DNA of 64,000 bases from Haemaphysalis longicornis (GCA_013339765.2 CM023449.1:113015493-113079492), one strand, 5' to 3'. Shown: positions 31,981-43,885, numbered from the stretch's first letter. Made by a program: numbers and translations. The notes: a model not told the origin generated them from the sequence alone.

Positions 31981-34900
31981 TTCAGCTAAAAGTTTTGCAA
32001 AAATTAGGGTCTGAGCCTAATTTGTTTTTTATTGCGAAGAATATATTCTATGTCAGCAACCAAACGTTTTTTGACAAATTCACACCTGTCGTCAATCGAG
32101 CATAAAACTTAGATATTGCCCTTGTTAAATATTTTTGTAGACAGACGTTGCTATACTTGTCCGAAACGAACGGGCTGGTAGTGGCGGGGGTCCACCTTGT
32201 CGCATAACAAATTTTTTTTACAGTTGAAAAACTTTTCGCGGGAAAATATTGGTCTATTCGGATATAAAAATAATGGGGAAATTATGTTTAAATATTTCAA
32301 TCAAGTAAGGAGATCAACCAGGCAGCCTTTATCAGACCTCTAAAATCACCCAAATGTGTGAGAGGACGCAGATAGCCAGCAATATCTCAGGCATTTCGGA
32401 CTGCGGCGCCTCCAACAGGTCCTGTCTCCTAACCCCTCCACTTTACAAAACCCGGCTCAAATAAATAAAATTTATTCAATCCTTCAGTCCTCCCTAGATA
32501 ATTGTGTTCCCCTGAAACTCGTACAGAGGCTAGCTGGTTTTTACCTGCATAACTTTCTCGCGCTAAGCTGACTTCTAAAAAGATGTTAAGCCTGAGGTGA
32601 TTGAAGCACACTATCCACTGGTTTGAACCAACACCAGAGCCAGGTCAAAGCACACAGATACCCTTGACAGGAAATGATGAGACTGTAGCCAAACAGTATT
32701 ACTGATCAGGTGTGTTTCGGTCACAAACTATATGCTAGCATCATCTCAGTCGTCCACGAATCAATTGATTGCGCGGATAACCATGTTTTTTACGTATTAA
32801 AGTGAAGGATTCCCATCTCTGGTTAGAGAGCATATTTGTGATCTAAGAAGACTTGTGGAGGGGAGAAGGTTGCTAGAGCAACAACAACTTGCTCCGTGGG
32901 CAGTCGAGAACCCAGCCGCAGGAATCCACCTTGATGGATATCTGTTTTTCTTACCCTTTTGTTCATTATCGTCCAATAGATGTACCTGCCTCACAGTGCA
33001 ATGAAAGCTACTTCTTCCTACACAGCTGTTAATTATAGAAACACGAGAGGGACAACTTGGTAGCAATATTGAAATTTGACCTTCCGTCTTCGCAAAGCAA
33101 CTACTGGGGCGCTATGAACAATTTGTTGGATACCTTTTACATATGATGAAGAATTGTAACGCTGCTGTTTGGCACATTTTCCCACAGGGGGAAATATATT
33201 GAAAATTTAATGTCGGAACAATACTTGTCGAAGTGTTTTGGGTACGTTGAAGGCTTTTTGCTTTATCTGCAGCCAAACACAAATATTCAAACGCATCCGA
33301 GATACCATTGAAAAGTTTGAGATTGCGTATCCGGGCCTGGGTGTTATGATTGAAAACCAGTAGTGCTCACTAGTATGAAAACGTAACTGTAACACACGTA
33401 GTGTTGCTAGCCTACAGGAGGAGAGAAATCCTTACTACCCAACGATTCCATAATGGTTCTAACTGCCAACTGTTGGATGTCGCAAGTGATCGAAATATAT
33501 TGCGAACACAATGTAACTGAGAACCTTTTGTTACAAATTGACCGGTTCACAAAAGATGGGTTCACTGCCAGGCTCTTGTCTGCATGCCGATAGTACAAAA
33601 GACGTATTAAGAAAGCGAAGAGAAGAACTAAGCAAGCCCCTTATCTTCTCCTTATATGTTGTTACATTGCCTCACCAGTTAAATTTGATAATGCTCTCCG
33701 GGCATGAGGTCCCAATGCATGGTTCAGCACCTGAAAAAATAATACGCAATGGAGAATAACGAACGAAAACAGAAATGGTTAGTTAGACACCCAGAATATA
33801 CTACAGAGTGCCCAACAGCAAGTGGACAACATACATTGGCCAATGGGTGACTTCAAGCAAACGTGAAATATTACTATACAGAAACCTGGGTGCAGCCATC
33901 CTCTATGTAACGAATTTGTGGATTTAATCAAGCTTTTCAATTCCCCATTGCAACCTCCTTTGAAGCCCTTGTGTTTGCGACCTGTATATAACGAAAGGTT
34001 GCGGCGGTTAACCTTGATGTAATGAAGTCGGGGTGGTTATCAGTCAATGTGTTTTGGTTTTTAACTAAAAAATCGGCCGGAGAAATGGAATAATGCAACG
34101 AGCAACAGCACTACTGGAAAGAGCAAGCGGCAACAAAAACGTCTAGAATTCCAAACGTCCGAAATTCGTCATTGTATTGATGACGAACAAAACGGCTGGG
34201 GCGATCCCGCGGCTAACGTGGCATCAACTTCTGGTTTCGCTTATCTAGCGTGACACCACAACAGGTCCCAAGATAAACTACACTTACGGTTTTTTTGACC
34301 CACAACCACAAGCTACCGAGTGTTTTCACGAGTGAGTGCGGTTTCGTTTTTTAAGGCGCCGGGCCGTCCTGTCGGTGCCGCGCATCTCAACTGATATGTG
34401 GGGAATCGATTTGGCGCTGATGATTTCAACTGCCAGAAATCGAACACTTTTGCCTTTTCAAGACCAGAGCACCTTTTCAAATGTCGTCTCCATCGGCGAG
34501 AAAGAGAATGCTACCTCCTTGTACAGCATCCGAGCTAGCCCCCTCTCAACCTTCTTGAGTGGAGCAGAGAGCGTCAAGTTTGCAAACAGGTACCAATTCA
34601 GCATAAGCGTATTTCTTGGAACGCGTTAAGGCGCCGAAAAGTGCCAAAACGCAAAAGCGAATCATAAGTTACGTTAGTTTAAGCACAGGGGTAAGAGTCC
34701 TTCCTTTTTCGGAGGCCGCGGTATAGCCTAAGCTCGTGCGAAAGCAGCTGGCTCAATTCACACAGTTTATCGCTGTGAAGTCAATCCATAAAAAGTGAGT
34801 TGACCTTTACTGATATCTAGCATTTTGGCGTCGTCTATACTTCATTCCCAGAAGCCCTAACTCAAAACCTGCATGTAACGAAAACCTACACATAACGAAA

Positions 34901-34992
34901 AATTCCGAACTTTTGTTAACTTCATCACATCAAGGTTGAACTGAACATGCTGATATGGGATACCATATCGGTTTCTACTATCACCCGAGAGC
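31981..34992. other. No recognised gene
   Basis: AT-rich sequence with short frames only. The longest, 97 codons on the plus strand at 34336-34629, shows no motif; ttaaggcgccg occurs at both its ends (about 34352 and 34627). Similar words (tgtaacgaaa, ataacgaaa, caaggtt) around 33990-34020 and 34875-34940 may be an old repeat. Confidence 0.45.
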
Positions 34993-37175
34993 ACTACATA
35001 CGCCAATGCGGTCGTTGTGTGAAGTAAAACGTAGGATAGGAGCACAGCAACATTTTTATAGGCATGTTGGAGGCCCGGAAACTGGCGGCCCTCAGGGAAT
35101 GGTTTAGTTGCAAGGTAAGATTTATGTGCACGCTATATGTGTCTCGCCTAGCCACAGGGTCGATCGCTGGATATGGGTAGCCTTCGACGCCAGAACAAGA
35201 AACGCGGCGTGTCTTCTGTATGAAACACATTGTATATGGCTGTGCGGAAGTTACTCCATATTTCTTGGCCATTAAAAAACGAACGATAAATACGGTAAAC
35301 TACAAAACCTGTCGGGCTCATGTTCTGCATTTAATTGTTTTCTTTAGTTTTCTTGCTTATTTAAAAACATATTCTTACAGTTCCTTTACTTCCATGCTGT
35401 TTAGAGTAACCTTTAATTGTATTATAGGCAGAAGCATCAAAAATACCCCTACATTTATTCCCATCTCGCAGTAGCCAATCTGGTATGCCGATAGTCATTT
35501 GCTTTCCTTCCATACGTATTTGAAATGCGTATGGAAGGCAAACAAATGGAAGGCGTATGAAAGACACAATATTTCTCTGGTAATTTCTGCTGTGGTATCT
35601 TTCTTGCGAGTGCACTGCTTATTTTGAGAATGTCTATGTCTTTCTACAAGAGTTACTCCGGTCGTTGTACATTCCAGGGATCGCTGGCCCAAGCGAATTT
35701 TCTTTTTCAGATGTTTGTAGTAGTTCTAGTCCAAACTAAATCAACCAATTCTACTCCACTAGGTTCAAATTGTCTTTAATGAGCTTATTTAAACGAATTG
35801 TATTTTTGCATGTAGAAGGAAGCGATGAAGAACACACCGTGAAAAAGGTGTGGCTTTACCAGAAGTTATGCAGTAATCCTGGTTCTTTGAAAAAGGGCCC
35901 CACCTTTGATTTATAGGCGCGTGCCATGCAGCTTGAAAATATGGGAGAACAGAGCTTATGAGAGGCTTTCCATTATTTCATAGTGGGTTACGGGTGGGCG
36001 GTGAAGGTTTTGTGTGGAACGCGGCGCTTTTATTTCATCATCCCCTATTATTCAGGTGGGTTAATACACCTGTCTTACCCAAGCGCGGCTTCATTCATCT
36101 CAGGAGAGTGCTGTCTAGCAAGGGATAAACTGCAGACAAAGAACGCATCCTTACTGATCATCCGGGCTTCTCCAAAGGAGAAGGTTTAAAGTGTAGAAAC
36201 AGCACGAAGTTGGGGAAAATGGTTATAAAAAGATGCCGGGGGGAGTACACGTGTCTCTTGCGCTCATTTTCAAGGTGTAATTTTGTAGAATTTTGCAGGT
36301 TTTCCTACGTTAGAATGCTTTTTTATCTACATATAAAATCCCGCCTTCAAATTTAAGGCGAAAAGCAAGCGTAGCTTGGCCACTGACGACATCCTTTACA
36401 AAATTCCTCACAAAAACTTGTTGCTGGGAGTGCTGGGTTTGGTCTGATAACATACTGAGTAGCGCTACCGCTGTAAGTAAGTTATCGAGAGAATTTTTAG
36501 AATAACTCTCCCCACAAAGGTTGTTCGCACGTCTATTGAGCAAGTGCGAATTTAGCTATACGTATACTCTTGACAGTGAGCGCCTGTTCTGTGTCCTCTA
36601 TCTTGTGTGTGTTTCTTTGCGCTACTCAGTAAGTTCTCAGATATAATCTTTGCTTTATTTTTCTTAGAAATATTTTTCCAATACCGTTTATATGGTTTTT
36701 GTCACTGTAAGCCTAGCATTGTTCAATGTACTACTTTTTACATTTTTGTTCGCACTGCTTTCACATTTATTAATCACGATTTTAAAATAAAACTGTCAAG
36801 AATGAAGCCCATTGTATATATGGAGTCCCAGGTTCATGAAGTGGAGGGCTGTGGATCTATCTAGTAATGGTGGAGACGTATAAAAAGCTCTTAAATGTTT
36901 ACATGCAGCCGTTTATTTTGTTTCTTTTATTCCTTTCCTTTGTTATAATCCGAGAAAACCCCTGCCGATATAAAAATGGTCCTCAGTACCGCAATACTTT
37001 TGACACCAAACCATCACGGACGGTTTTAACAAAAGATCTGGGCGCAGTTTGCTTGAACTTACCGATCTTACAGATTAGACAGAAATATCTGATAAGGCTA
37101 AATACTTAAATGGCTCATTTAGTGGCAAAGCTGCCATACTGCGTGGGCGTCCGTACCAAAAAAGTGGGATCTTCG
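34993..37175. repeat. Tandem array unit A (about 2.2 kb)
   Basis: First of three head-to-tail copies. The marker GAAGTAAAAC lies at 35021 here and at 37220 and 39710 in the next copies, giving spacings of 2199 and 2490 bp. Unit A holds the empty target site TAAGATTTAT (35116-35125) where B and C carry a hairpin insert. It also has a private inverted duplication at 35499-35551. Unit identity is unknown: not a satellite of usual size, no transposase recognised. Confidence 0.9.
35490..35790 (-). pseudogene. Coding-like segment, unit A copy
   Basis: Minus-strand counterpart of the 145-codon frame in unit C. It reads GQRSLECTTTGVTLVERHRH and TRKKDTTAEITRE and is then disrupted by the private inverted duplication and stops. 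No family recognised. Confidence 0.4.
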
Positions 37176-37324
37176 AATGTCATGCGGGAGACCTACATAG
37201 TCCAATGAGGACGTTGTGTGAAGTAAAACATACGATACAAGCACAGCAACATTTCCGTGGGCACACTGGCGGCCCGGAAACTGGCGGCCCTCTGAGAATG
37301 ATTTAGTTGCAAGGTAAGATTTAT

Positions 37325-37625
37325 ATACCAAGGCGCTGGACTGGGCTAGTTGGTACATGTTTGAGTAGAATGAAAAACAGCGGAAAACACAGAACACAGA
37401 AGAAAACGACGGGACAAGCTGGCACTAACAACTGAAACGAACAAGGCACTTGATTGTCTACATTTCGTTCATGCGACACATGACTATTCACACATACGCA
37501 TGATGTTGCCGGAAGGGTATTTCTAGGCATTCAAGTGCCTTGTTCATTTCAGGTGTTAGTACCAGCTTGTCCCGTCATTTTCTTCTGTGTGCTGTGTTTG
37601 CCGCTGGTTTTTATTCCACGCAAAC
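37325..37625. mobile_element. Foldback element F2 (unit B)
   Basis: 301 bp flanked by TAAGATTTAT on both sides (37315-37324 and 37626-37635); the empty site is seen in unit A. Arms 37371-37453 and 37529-37618 are imperfect reverse complements (core gaagaaaacgacgggacaag against its inverse). A one-sided head GGCTAGTTGGTACATG precedes the left arm and resembles the start of a tRNA with a TGG...AGTTGGTA A-box. A hairpin body with a one-sided head is also the layout of F1. A 10-bp duplication fits a Mutator-like foldback or a LINE-mobilised hairpin RNA; the sequence does not decide. Confidence 0.85.
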
Positions 37626-37984
37626 TAAGATTTATTTGCACGTTATATCTGTCTTGGCTAGCGCACAGGGGCGATCGCTGCATATGGGTAGGCTTCGAAG
37701 CCAGAACAAAACACACGGCATTAGTGCGGTATGAAACACTTTGTATATGGCTGTGCTGAAGTTACTCCATAATTGGTAGGCCATAAAAAAATGAACAATA
37801 AATACGTTTAGCTACAACACCTGTCTGGCTCATGTTCTGCACTTAATGGTTTTCTTTAGGTTTCCTTGCTTATTAAAAAAACAGATTCTAACAGTTCATT
37901 TACTTCCCTGGTGTTTACCTTCATCTGTAATTGTATTATAGAAAAAGCATCACAAATACCCCATACATTTAGTCCAATCTCGAA

Positions 37985-38270
37985 GTAGCCATTCTGGTAT
38001 GCCGATAGTCATTTGCTTGCCTTCCATACGCATTTCAAAGTCGGCCTTGTTCTATTTTTGTCCGGTAATTTCAGCTATGACATCTGTCTTGCGAGTGTAA
38101 TGCTTATTTCGAGACCGTCTATTTCTTTCCACAAGGGTTACTCCAGTCTTTGTACGTCCCAGGGATCGTTGGCCCAAGCAAACTTTCTTTTTCAGATGTT
38201 TGTAGGGGTTCTACTCCAAATTAAAACAATCATTTCAACTCCACTAGGTTCAAGTTGTGTTTAGTGTGCT
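37985..38270 (-). pseudogene. Coding-like segment, unit B copy
   Basis: Minus strand: LGQRSLGRTKTGVTLVERNR, then DVIAEITGQK, one stop, and MRMEGKQMTIGIPEWLLRD in the same frame. A single stop separates two conserved halves. No family recognised. Confidence 0.4.
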
Positions 38271-39814
38271 TATTTAGACGAATTGTATTGTTGCGTGGAG
38301 AAGAACGCGATGACGCACACACAGTAAAAAAGATGTGGCTTTACCAGAAGTTATGCAGTAATCCTGGTTCTTTGAAAAAGGGCCCCACCTTTGATATTTA
38401 GGCTCGTGCCACGCAGCTTGAAAATATTGAAGCACATAGATTATGAGAGGCTTTCCTGTATTCCAAAGCGGGTTGCGGGTGGGCGGCGAAGGTTTTGAGG
38501 GGAGCGCCGCGCTTTTATTTCATCATCCCCGATTATTCAGATGGGTGGTGGGTAGGTTGTTAGAGTTAATACACCTGTCTTACCCAAGTGCGGCTTCATT
38601 CATCTCAGGAGAGCGCTATTTCACTAGGGATAAACTGCAGACAAAGTGCATTCTTAGTCATCCGGGGTGGTCCAAAGGAGGGCCTTTATCGCGTAGAAAC
38701 AGGACGAAGTTGGGGAAAATGGTTTTAAAAAAGTTGCAGGCGGTAGTACAACTGTTTCTTGTGCCCATTTCCATCATTTATTTTGATGAATTTTGCAGGT
38801 TTTTATATTTGATAATGCTTTTTGTTTACGTATAAAATGCCGCCTTTAAATGAAAGGCGAAGACGAAGCGTAGCTTGGCCACTGACGACATCCTTATACT
38901 TAATTCCTCAGAAAAACTTGTTGCTGAGCGTGCTGGTTTTGGTCTGATAACATACTGAGTAGCGTTATCGCTGCTAAATATGTTATCGAGGGAATTTTTA
39001 GATAAACTTTCTCCATTAAGATTTTTCGCACGTCTAGGTATTGCGGAAGTGTGAATTTAGCTATAAATATGGGCTTGACAGTGTAGCGCCTGTTCCGTGT
39101 CCTCTATCTTGTGTGTTTCCTTGCGCTACAAAGTATGTTCTCAGATATAATACCTGCTTTAAATTGTTCGAAATATATTTCCAATACTATTTCTATGGTT
39201 TTTGTAACTTTAAGCCTAGGAATGTTGAATAGTACTACTTTTTACATTTGTATTCGCACTGCTGTCAGATATAATAATCACGATTTTAAAATAAACTTGT
39301 CAAGAATGAAGCCCATGGTATAGATGAAGTCCTACGGTCATGAAATGGAGCGCTGTGGATCTATCTCTTAATGGCGGGGACGTATAAAATGCTGTTAATT
39401 GTTGACAGTAAGCCGTTTATTTTGTTTCTTTTGTTCCTTTCTTTTGTTCGAATTAATCCGAGAAAACCTCTGCCGATATAGAAATACTTTTGACACCAAA
39501 CCATCACGGACGGTTATAACAAAAGCTCTGGGCGCAGTTTGCTTGCACTTACCGATCTTACCGATTAGACAGAAATATCTAATAAGGCGAAATACTTAAA
39601 TGGCTCATTTAGTGACAAAGCTGCCATACTGCGTGGGCGTCCGTACCAGAAAAGTGGGTCCTTCGAAGGTCATGCGGGAGAACTACATAGGCCAATGCGG
39701 ACGTTGTGTGAAGTAAAACGTAGAATAGGAGCACAGCAACACTTGCATGGGCATATTGGCGGCCCGGAAACTGGCAGCCCTCAGGGAATGGTTTACTTGG
39801 AAGGTAAGATTAAT

Positions 39815-40114
39815 GTACCAAGGCGCTGGACTGGGTTAGTTGGTACATGTTTTAGTGGAATAGAAACCAGCGGAAAACACAGGACACAGAAGAAAACGAC
39901 CGGACAAGCTGACGCTAACAACTGAAAAGAACAAGGCATTTGATTGCTAACATTTCGTTAAGGCGACATATGACCATACACTCATGCGCATGATGCTGTC
40001 GGAAGGGTATTCTAGGCGTTCAAGTGTCTTGTTCATTTCAATTGTTAGTGCCAGCTTGTGCTGTCGTTTTCTTCTGTGTCCTGTGTTTTCCGCTGGTTTT
40101 TATTCCACCCAAAC
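39815..40114. mobile_element. Foldback element F3 (unit C)
   Basis: 300 bp at the same target position as F2, flanked by TAAGATTAAT (39805-39814) and TAAGATTTAT (40115-40124). It is the paralogue of F2 created when the array was duplicated, not an independent insertion. Confidence 0.85.
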
Positions 40115-40433
40115 TAAGATTTATTTGCACACGAAATCTGTCTCGGCTAGCGCACCGGGTCGATCGCTGAATATGGGTAGCCTTCGACGCGAGCACAAGA
40201 AACACGGCATTGCTGTGGCAAGAAACACATTGTATATGGCTGTGCTGAAGTTACTGCGTATTTGGTAGGCCATTAAAAACCGCACGATACTTGTACCTAG
40301 ACCACGTGTCTGGCTCATGTTATGCACTTAATTGTTTTTTTAAGTTTTCTGGCTTATTAAAAAACAGATTTTAACAGTTCCTTTACTTCCCTGGTGTTTA
40401 CCTTCATCTGTAATGGTAATATAGGCATAAGCA

Positions 40434-40871
40434 TCACAAATACCCCCTACATTTTTTCCCATCTCGCAGTAGCCATTTTGGTATGCCGATAGTTGTTTGC
40501 TGTCCTTTCATACGCATTCCAAAGTTGGCCTTACTCAATTTCTGTCTGGTAATTTCAGCTATGAAATCTTTCTTGCGAGTGCACTGCTTATTTTCAGACT
40601 GTCTATTTATGTCTACAAGCGTTACTCCGGTCATTGTGCGTTTCAGGGATCGTTGACCCAAGCGCATTTTCTTTTTTAGATGTTTGTAGTGGTTCTTTTC
40701 CAAATAGGACAACCATTTCTCCTCCACTAGGTTCAAATTGTCTTTGGTGTGCTTATTTAAACGAATTGTATTTTTGCTTGGAGAAGGAAGCGATGAAGCA
40801 CACACAGTGAAAAAGGTGTGGCTTAACCAGAAGTTATGCAGTAATTCTGGTTCTCTGAACAAGGGCCCCAC
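40434..40871 (-). CDS. Uncharacterised 145-codon frame, unit C copy
   Basis: The longest open copy of a frame shared by the three array units. Predicted protein is Lys/Arg-rich, without signal peptide or membrane segment, and includes NLVEEKWLSYLEKNHYKHLK, LKRTMTGVTLVDINR and TIGIPKWLLRDGKK. A polypyrimidine stretch ending TTCCTTCTCCAAG at about 40782-40770 on the minus strand looks like a splice acceptor, so the real coding segment may be an internal exon beginning near residue 32 of the frame. Units A and B keep the same peptide with substitutions and stops; their AG acceptor is changed. It could be an exon of a host or transposon gene trapped in the repeat, or a chance frame. I do not recognise a domain. 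Confidence 0.3.
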   Translation of the reverse strand: MGPLFREPELLHNFWLSHTFFTVCASSLPSPSKNTIRLNKHTKDNLNLVEEKWLSYLEKNHYKHLKKKMRLGQRSLKRTMTGVTLVDINRQSENKQCTRKKDFIAEITRQKLSKANFGMRMKGQQTTIGIPKWLLRDGKKCRGYL

Positions 40872-41347
40872 CTTTGATTTTTTTTAACCGCGAGCCCCGC
40901 AGCTTAAAAATATATGAGCAGTGAGCTGATGAGAGGCTTTCCTGTATTCCAAAGCGCGTTACGGGTGGGCGGCGATGGTTTTGAGTGGAACGCGGCGCTT
41001 TTATTTCATCATCCCCTATTATTCAGATGGGTTAATACACCTGTCTTACCCAAGCGCGGCTTCATTCATCTCAGGATAAGTGCTATATCGCTAGGGATAA
41101 ACTGCAGACAAAGAACGCATCCTTACTCATCCGGGCTTGTCCAAAAGAGGACCTTTATCGCGAAGAAACAGCCCGAAGTTGGGGAAAATGGTTTTAAAAC
41201 GATGCCGGCGGGAGTACACGTGTTTCTTGTGCCCATTTTCATCCTGTAATATTGTAGACGTTTGCAGCTGTTCCTGTTTTATAATGCTCTTTAATTTACG
41301 TATAAAATCGTGCCTTCAAATTAAAGGCGAAGAGCAAGCATAGCTTG

Positions 41348-41547
41348 ATTTGATTTGATTGATTGTGGGGTTTAACGCGCCGACGCAACGCAGGCGATGA
41401 GGCGCGCCGTAGTGGAGGGCTCCGGATTAATTTTGACCACCTGGGGATCTTTAACGTGCGGCGAAATCTCGTACACACGGGCTTTTTGCTTTTCGCCTCA
41501 ATCAGAAAAGCGGCCGCCGCGGCCGGGAATCGAACCCACGACCTCGA
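41348..41547 (-). mobile_element. Truncated tRNA-derived SINE, tick type
   Basis: A 200-bp insert in unit C flanked by AGCATAGCTTG (41337-41347 and 41548-41558), an 11-bp target duplication; units A and B show the empty site. On the minus strand a perfect B box GGTTCGATTCC (41536-41526) lies near the 5' end, and the 3' end is an (ATCAA)n-like tail at 41348-41370. The A box is missing, so the copy is 5' truncated. The body (gtggagggctccgg, gaccacctgggg, tctttaacgtgc) is the pattern I associate with abundant tick SINEs; that is recall, not a search. It was moved by a LINE. Confidence 0.85.
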
Positions 41548-42306
41548 AGCATAGCTTGGCCTCTACGACATCCTTATACATAGTTTCTCAGGAAAACTTG
41601 TTTGTGGGCGGGCTAGGTTTGTATGATAACATGCTGAGTAGCGTTATCGCTGCTAAGTTTGTTTTCAAAGAAATTTTTAGATAAACTGTCTCCATAAAGA
41701 TTGTTCGCACTTCTAGTGCGCAAGTGGGAATTTAGCTTAAATGTACGCTTGAAAGTGTAGCGCCTGTTCCGTGTGCTCTATTTTGTGTGTGTTTTTTAGC
41801 GCTACTCACTGTGTTCTCAGATATAATCCCTGCATTAATTTCTTCGCAATATTTTTCCAATACCAGTTGTACGGTTTTTGTAACTTTAACTCTAGCATTC
41901 TTCAATAGTAATACTTTTCAAATTTTTTTCGCACTACCATCACATTTATAATCCACGATTTTAAAATAAACTTGTCAAGAATGAAGCCTATAGTATGGAT
42001 GGAGTCCTACGGTCACGAAGTGGAGGACTGTTTATGTTGTTTATGTTGTTTCTTTTGTTCGTGTCTTTTGTTCGAATAACCGCAGAAAACCCCCGCCAAT
42101 ATAGAAATGGTCCTCAGTACCACAATACTTTTGACACCAAACCATCGCGGACGGTTATAACAAAAGCTCTGGGAGCAGTTTGCTTGCACTTACAGATCTT
42201 ACCGATTAGACAGAAATATCTAATAAAGAGAAATACCTAAATGGCTCATTTAGTGAAAAAGCTGCAGTAGGGCGTTAGCGTCCGTACCAGAAAAGTGGGT
42301 CCTTCG

Positions 42307-42769
42307 GACGCGCGCTATACCACGATTCCTTCTTTAGCATAAGAACTTGCTAAGTGTAAGCATCCACACGGTAGCAGCAAAAGGCGGTCGCCCACGCACA
42401 ACAACGAAGTCGAAGGGAGAGGAGGAACATAGACAAGCGAGTGAACAGAGAGGAAAAAATGTGCACCTTCCGCGTCAACTCTCCCAATATGCGTGGGCAC
42501 AAATAGGCAGTGGGAAAGCGTCCCTCATAAAAATCTTTACCGAGATCTACTAAACATTTTATAGGGATTGCTCAAAAGAATGATATAAACATTTTTCAAA
42601 CATTTTATAGAATATTTCGATTGAGTTTTCATTAAACATTGGCCACCGCGCTTTCATTCAAAGCATATTGAGTCAAGTCAATAGACCTTTTCGCTTTTGA
42701 ATGTAGTTTCTTATGAGTTTCTTATCGCGTTTTTATAAAAAAAAATTCAATGAGCTTTCTATGCATTTC
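42307..42769. other. Spacer after the array
   Basis: No gene. Near 42545-42760 the words attaaacatt, tttatag and gtttctta begin to repeat loosely and lead into the minisatellite. Confidence 0.5.
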
Positions 42770-43225
42770 TTACTGAGTATAGTCGCATCAGCCTGTTGCG
42801 TGTGAGTCAGGTTAGAGTATAGTTTCTGGGGGATTTTTAATAAAGTTATGGAAAAACGTTTTTTATAAAATTGTTATTGAGTGTAGTCGTAAAATCCTGT
42901 TGCGTGTGAATAAACTTTGAATAAACTTTTTGATGAGTTTTTAATAAATTTTCCTGTATCATCTTTCTTAAAATAATATTGAATATCGTCGCAACATCCT
43001 GTTGCGAGTGAGTCAGCTTTGAATACAGTTTCTGACGGGTTTCCATTAAATTTAGCTCAATTACGTCTCTGTAAATTTCCTATTGTGCACAGTCATCACA
43101 ACCTGTTGAATATGAGCTAAGTCTGAATAGAATTTCTGATGTGTTTTTATTAAATTTATCTCCATTACCTTTATATAAAATTCTTATTGAGTATAGTCGT
43201 AATATCCTGTTGCCTGTGAGCCAGG
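42770..43225. repeat. Minisatellite, period about 104 bp, five copies
   Basis: The phrase GAGTATAGTCG...CCTGTTGCGTGTGAG recurs at about 42775, 42879, 42980, 43084 and 43189. Copies differ by many substitutions. A secondary phrase, tttctgatgggtttttattaaa, lies between them. Confidence 0.85.
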
Positions 43226-43439
43226 TTTTCTGGCAAGTTTTAACAGAGGAGCTTTGTAGGGGCTTAGACTGTCCGGCGGTGATGACCGTCACCCCAGCTT
43301 CCAAGTGCTCTCAGGACGAACTGATGAGACGTCCATCACGCGGTCTCTGTTGATGCGGCGGCGCAGGCGGCACAACAGCACCCCACATATATGCACCGAT
43401 AAACTACCGCACCTCCATGGGTGGGCTATAGAAACGCAA

Positions 43440-43885
43440 TACACAGTCTATTGAAACTCAACATGATGAAGCCAATAAGATGCTTGCTGCGTGTTCGCAA
43501 CAAGATGTTTATTGCCTTTCTATTGACCGCAGTTCAGACATGTACAGTTCAATCGAATCAGAGAAAGGCACTACAGAGTCTGTTAAAACTCAATATTGTG
43601 AAGACAATAAAATGCATGCTGCATTTTCGCAATAAAAAGTTTATTGATTTTATATTGGCCGGAATGTTTAAGAAGGTAGATTTGGTTCACTCTACAGAAA
43701 CGCATAATGAAGTGTATTAAAACTTAATGTCTTGAAGGCAATAAAATGTTGGTTGAGTTTGTGCAATAAAAAGTTTGTTGACTTTCTAACGCACACAGTC
43801 TATAAGCAATGAGTTTTAATTGACCTTTTATTGACTCTATAGAAACACAAAAGGGGGTCTATTAAAACTCAACGTCCATTTTCAT
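43440..43885. repeat. Second minisatellite, period about 131-144 bp
   Basis: The phrase GTCTATTAAAACTCAA...GAAGGCAATAAAATG recurs at about 43446, 43577, 43713 and 43857. It shares the attaaa and tttattga words with the preceding 104-bp array, so both may belong to one composite element. Confidence 0.75.

Larger units (their letters stand above)
37176..39665. repeat. Tandem array unit B (about 2.5 kb with insert)
   Basis: Second copy. It aligns with A from cttcgaatgtcatgcgggag onwards and carries the hairpin insert F2. Without the insert and its duplicated site it is about 2.18 kb, matching A. Clear point differences and short indels separate it from A and C, so the array is not very young or has decayed. 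Confidence 0.9.
39666..42306. repeat. Tandem array unit C (about 2.6 kb with two inserts)
   Basis: Third copy. It carries the hairpin insert F3 at the same site as B and a private SINE at 41348-41547. Similarity stops abruptly after gtgggtccttcg at 42306, at nearly the same position as the A/B and B/C joints, so this is the array end. Confidence 0.9.

Noticed and set aside
34993..42306. CRISPR-like or short satellite array
   Set aside because: Repeat units are 2.2-2.6 kb with internal unique sequence and transposon inserts; they do not fit either class.
43300..43350. Hammerhead-like core: ggacgaa next to ctgatgag with a pairing gacgtcc
   Set aside because: CGAA comes directly before CTGATGAG, the GAAA after stem II is missing, and there is no cleavage-site GUH with stems I and III. 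The order of parts does not make a ribozyme.
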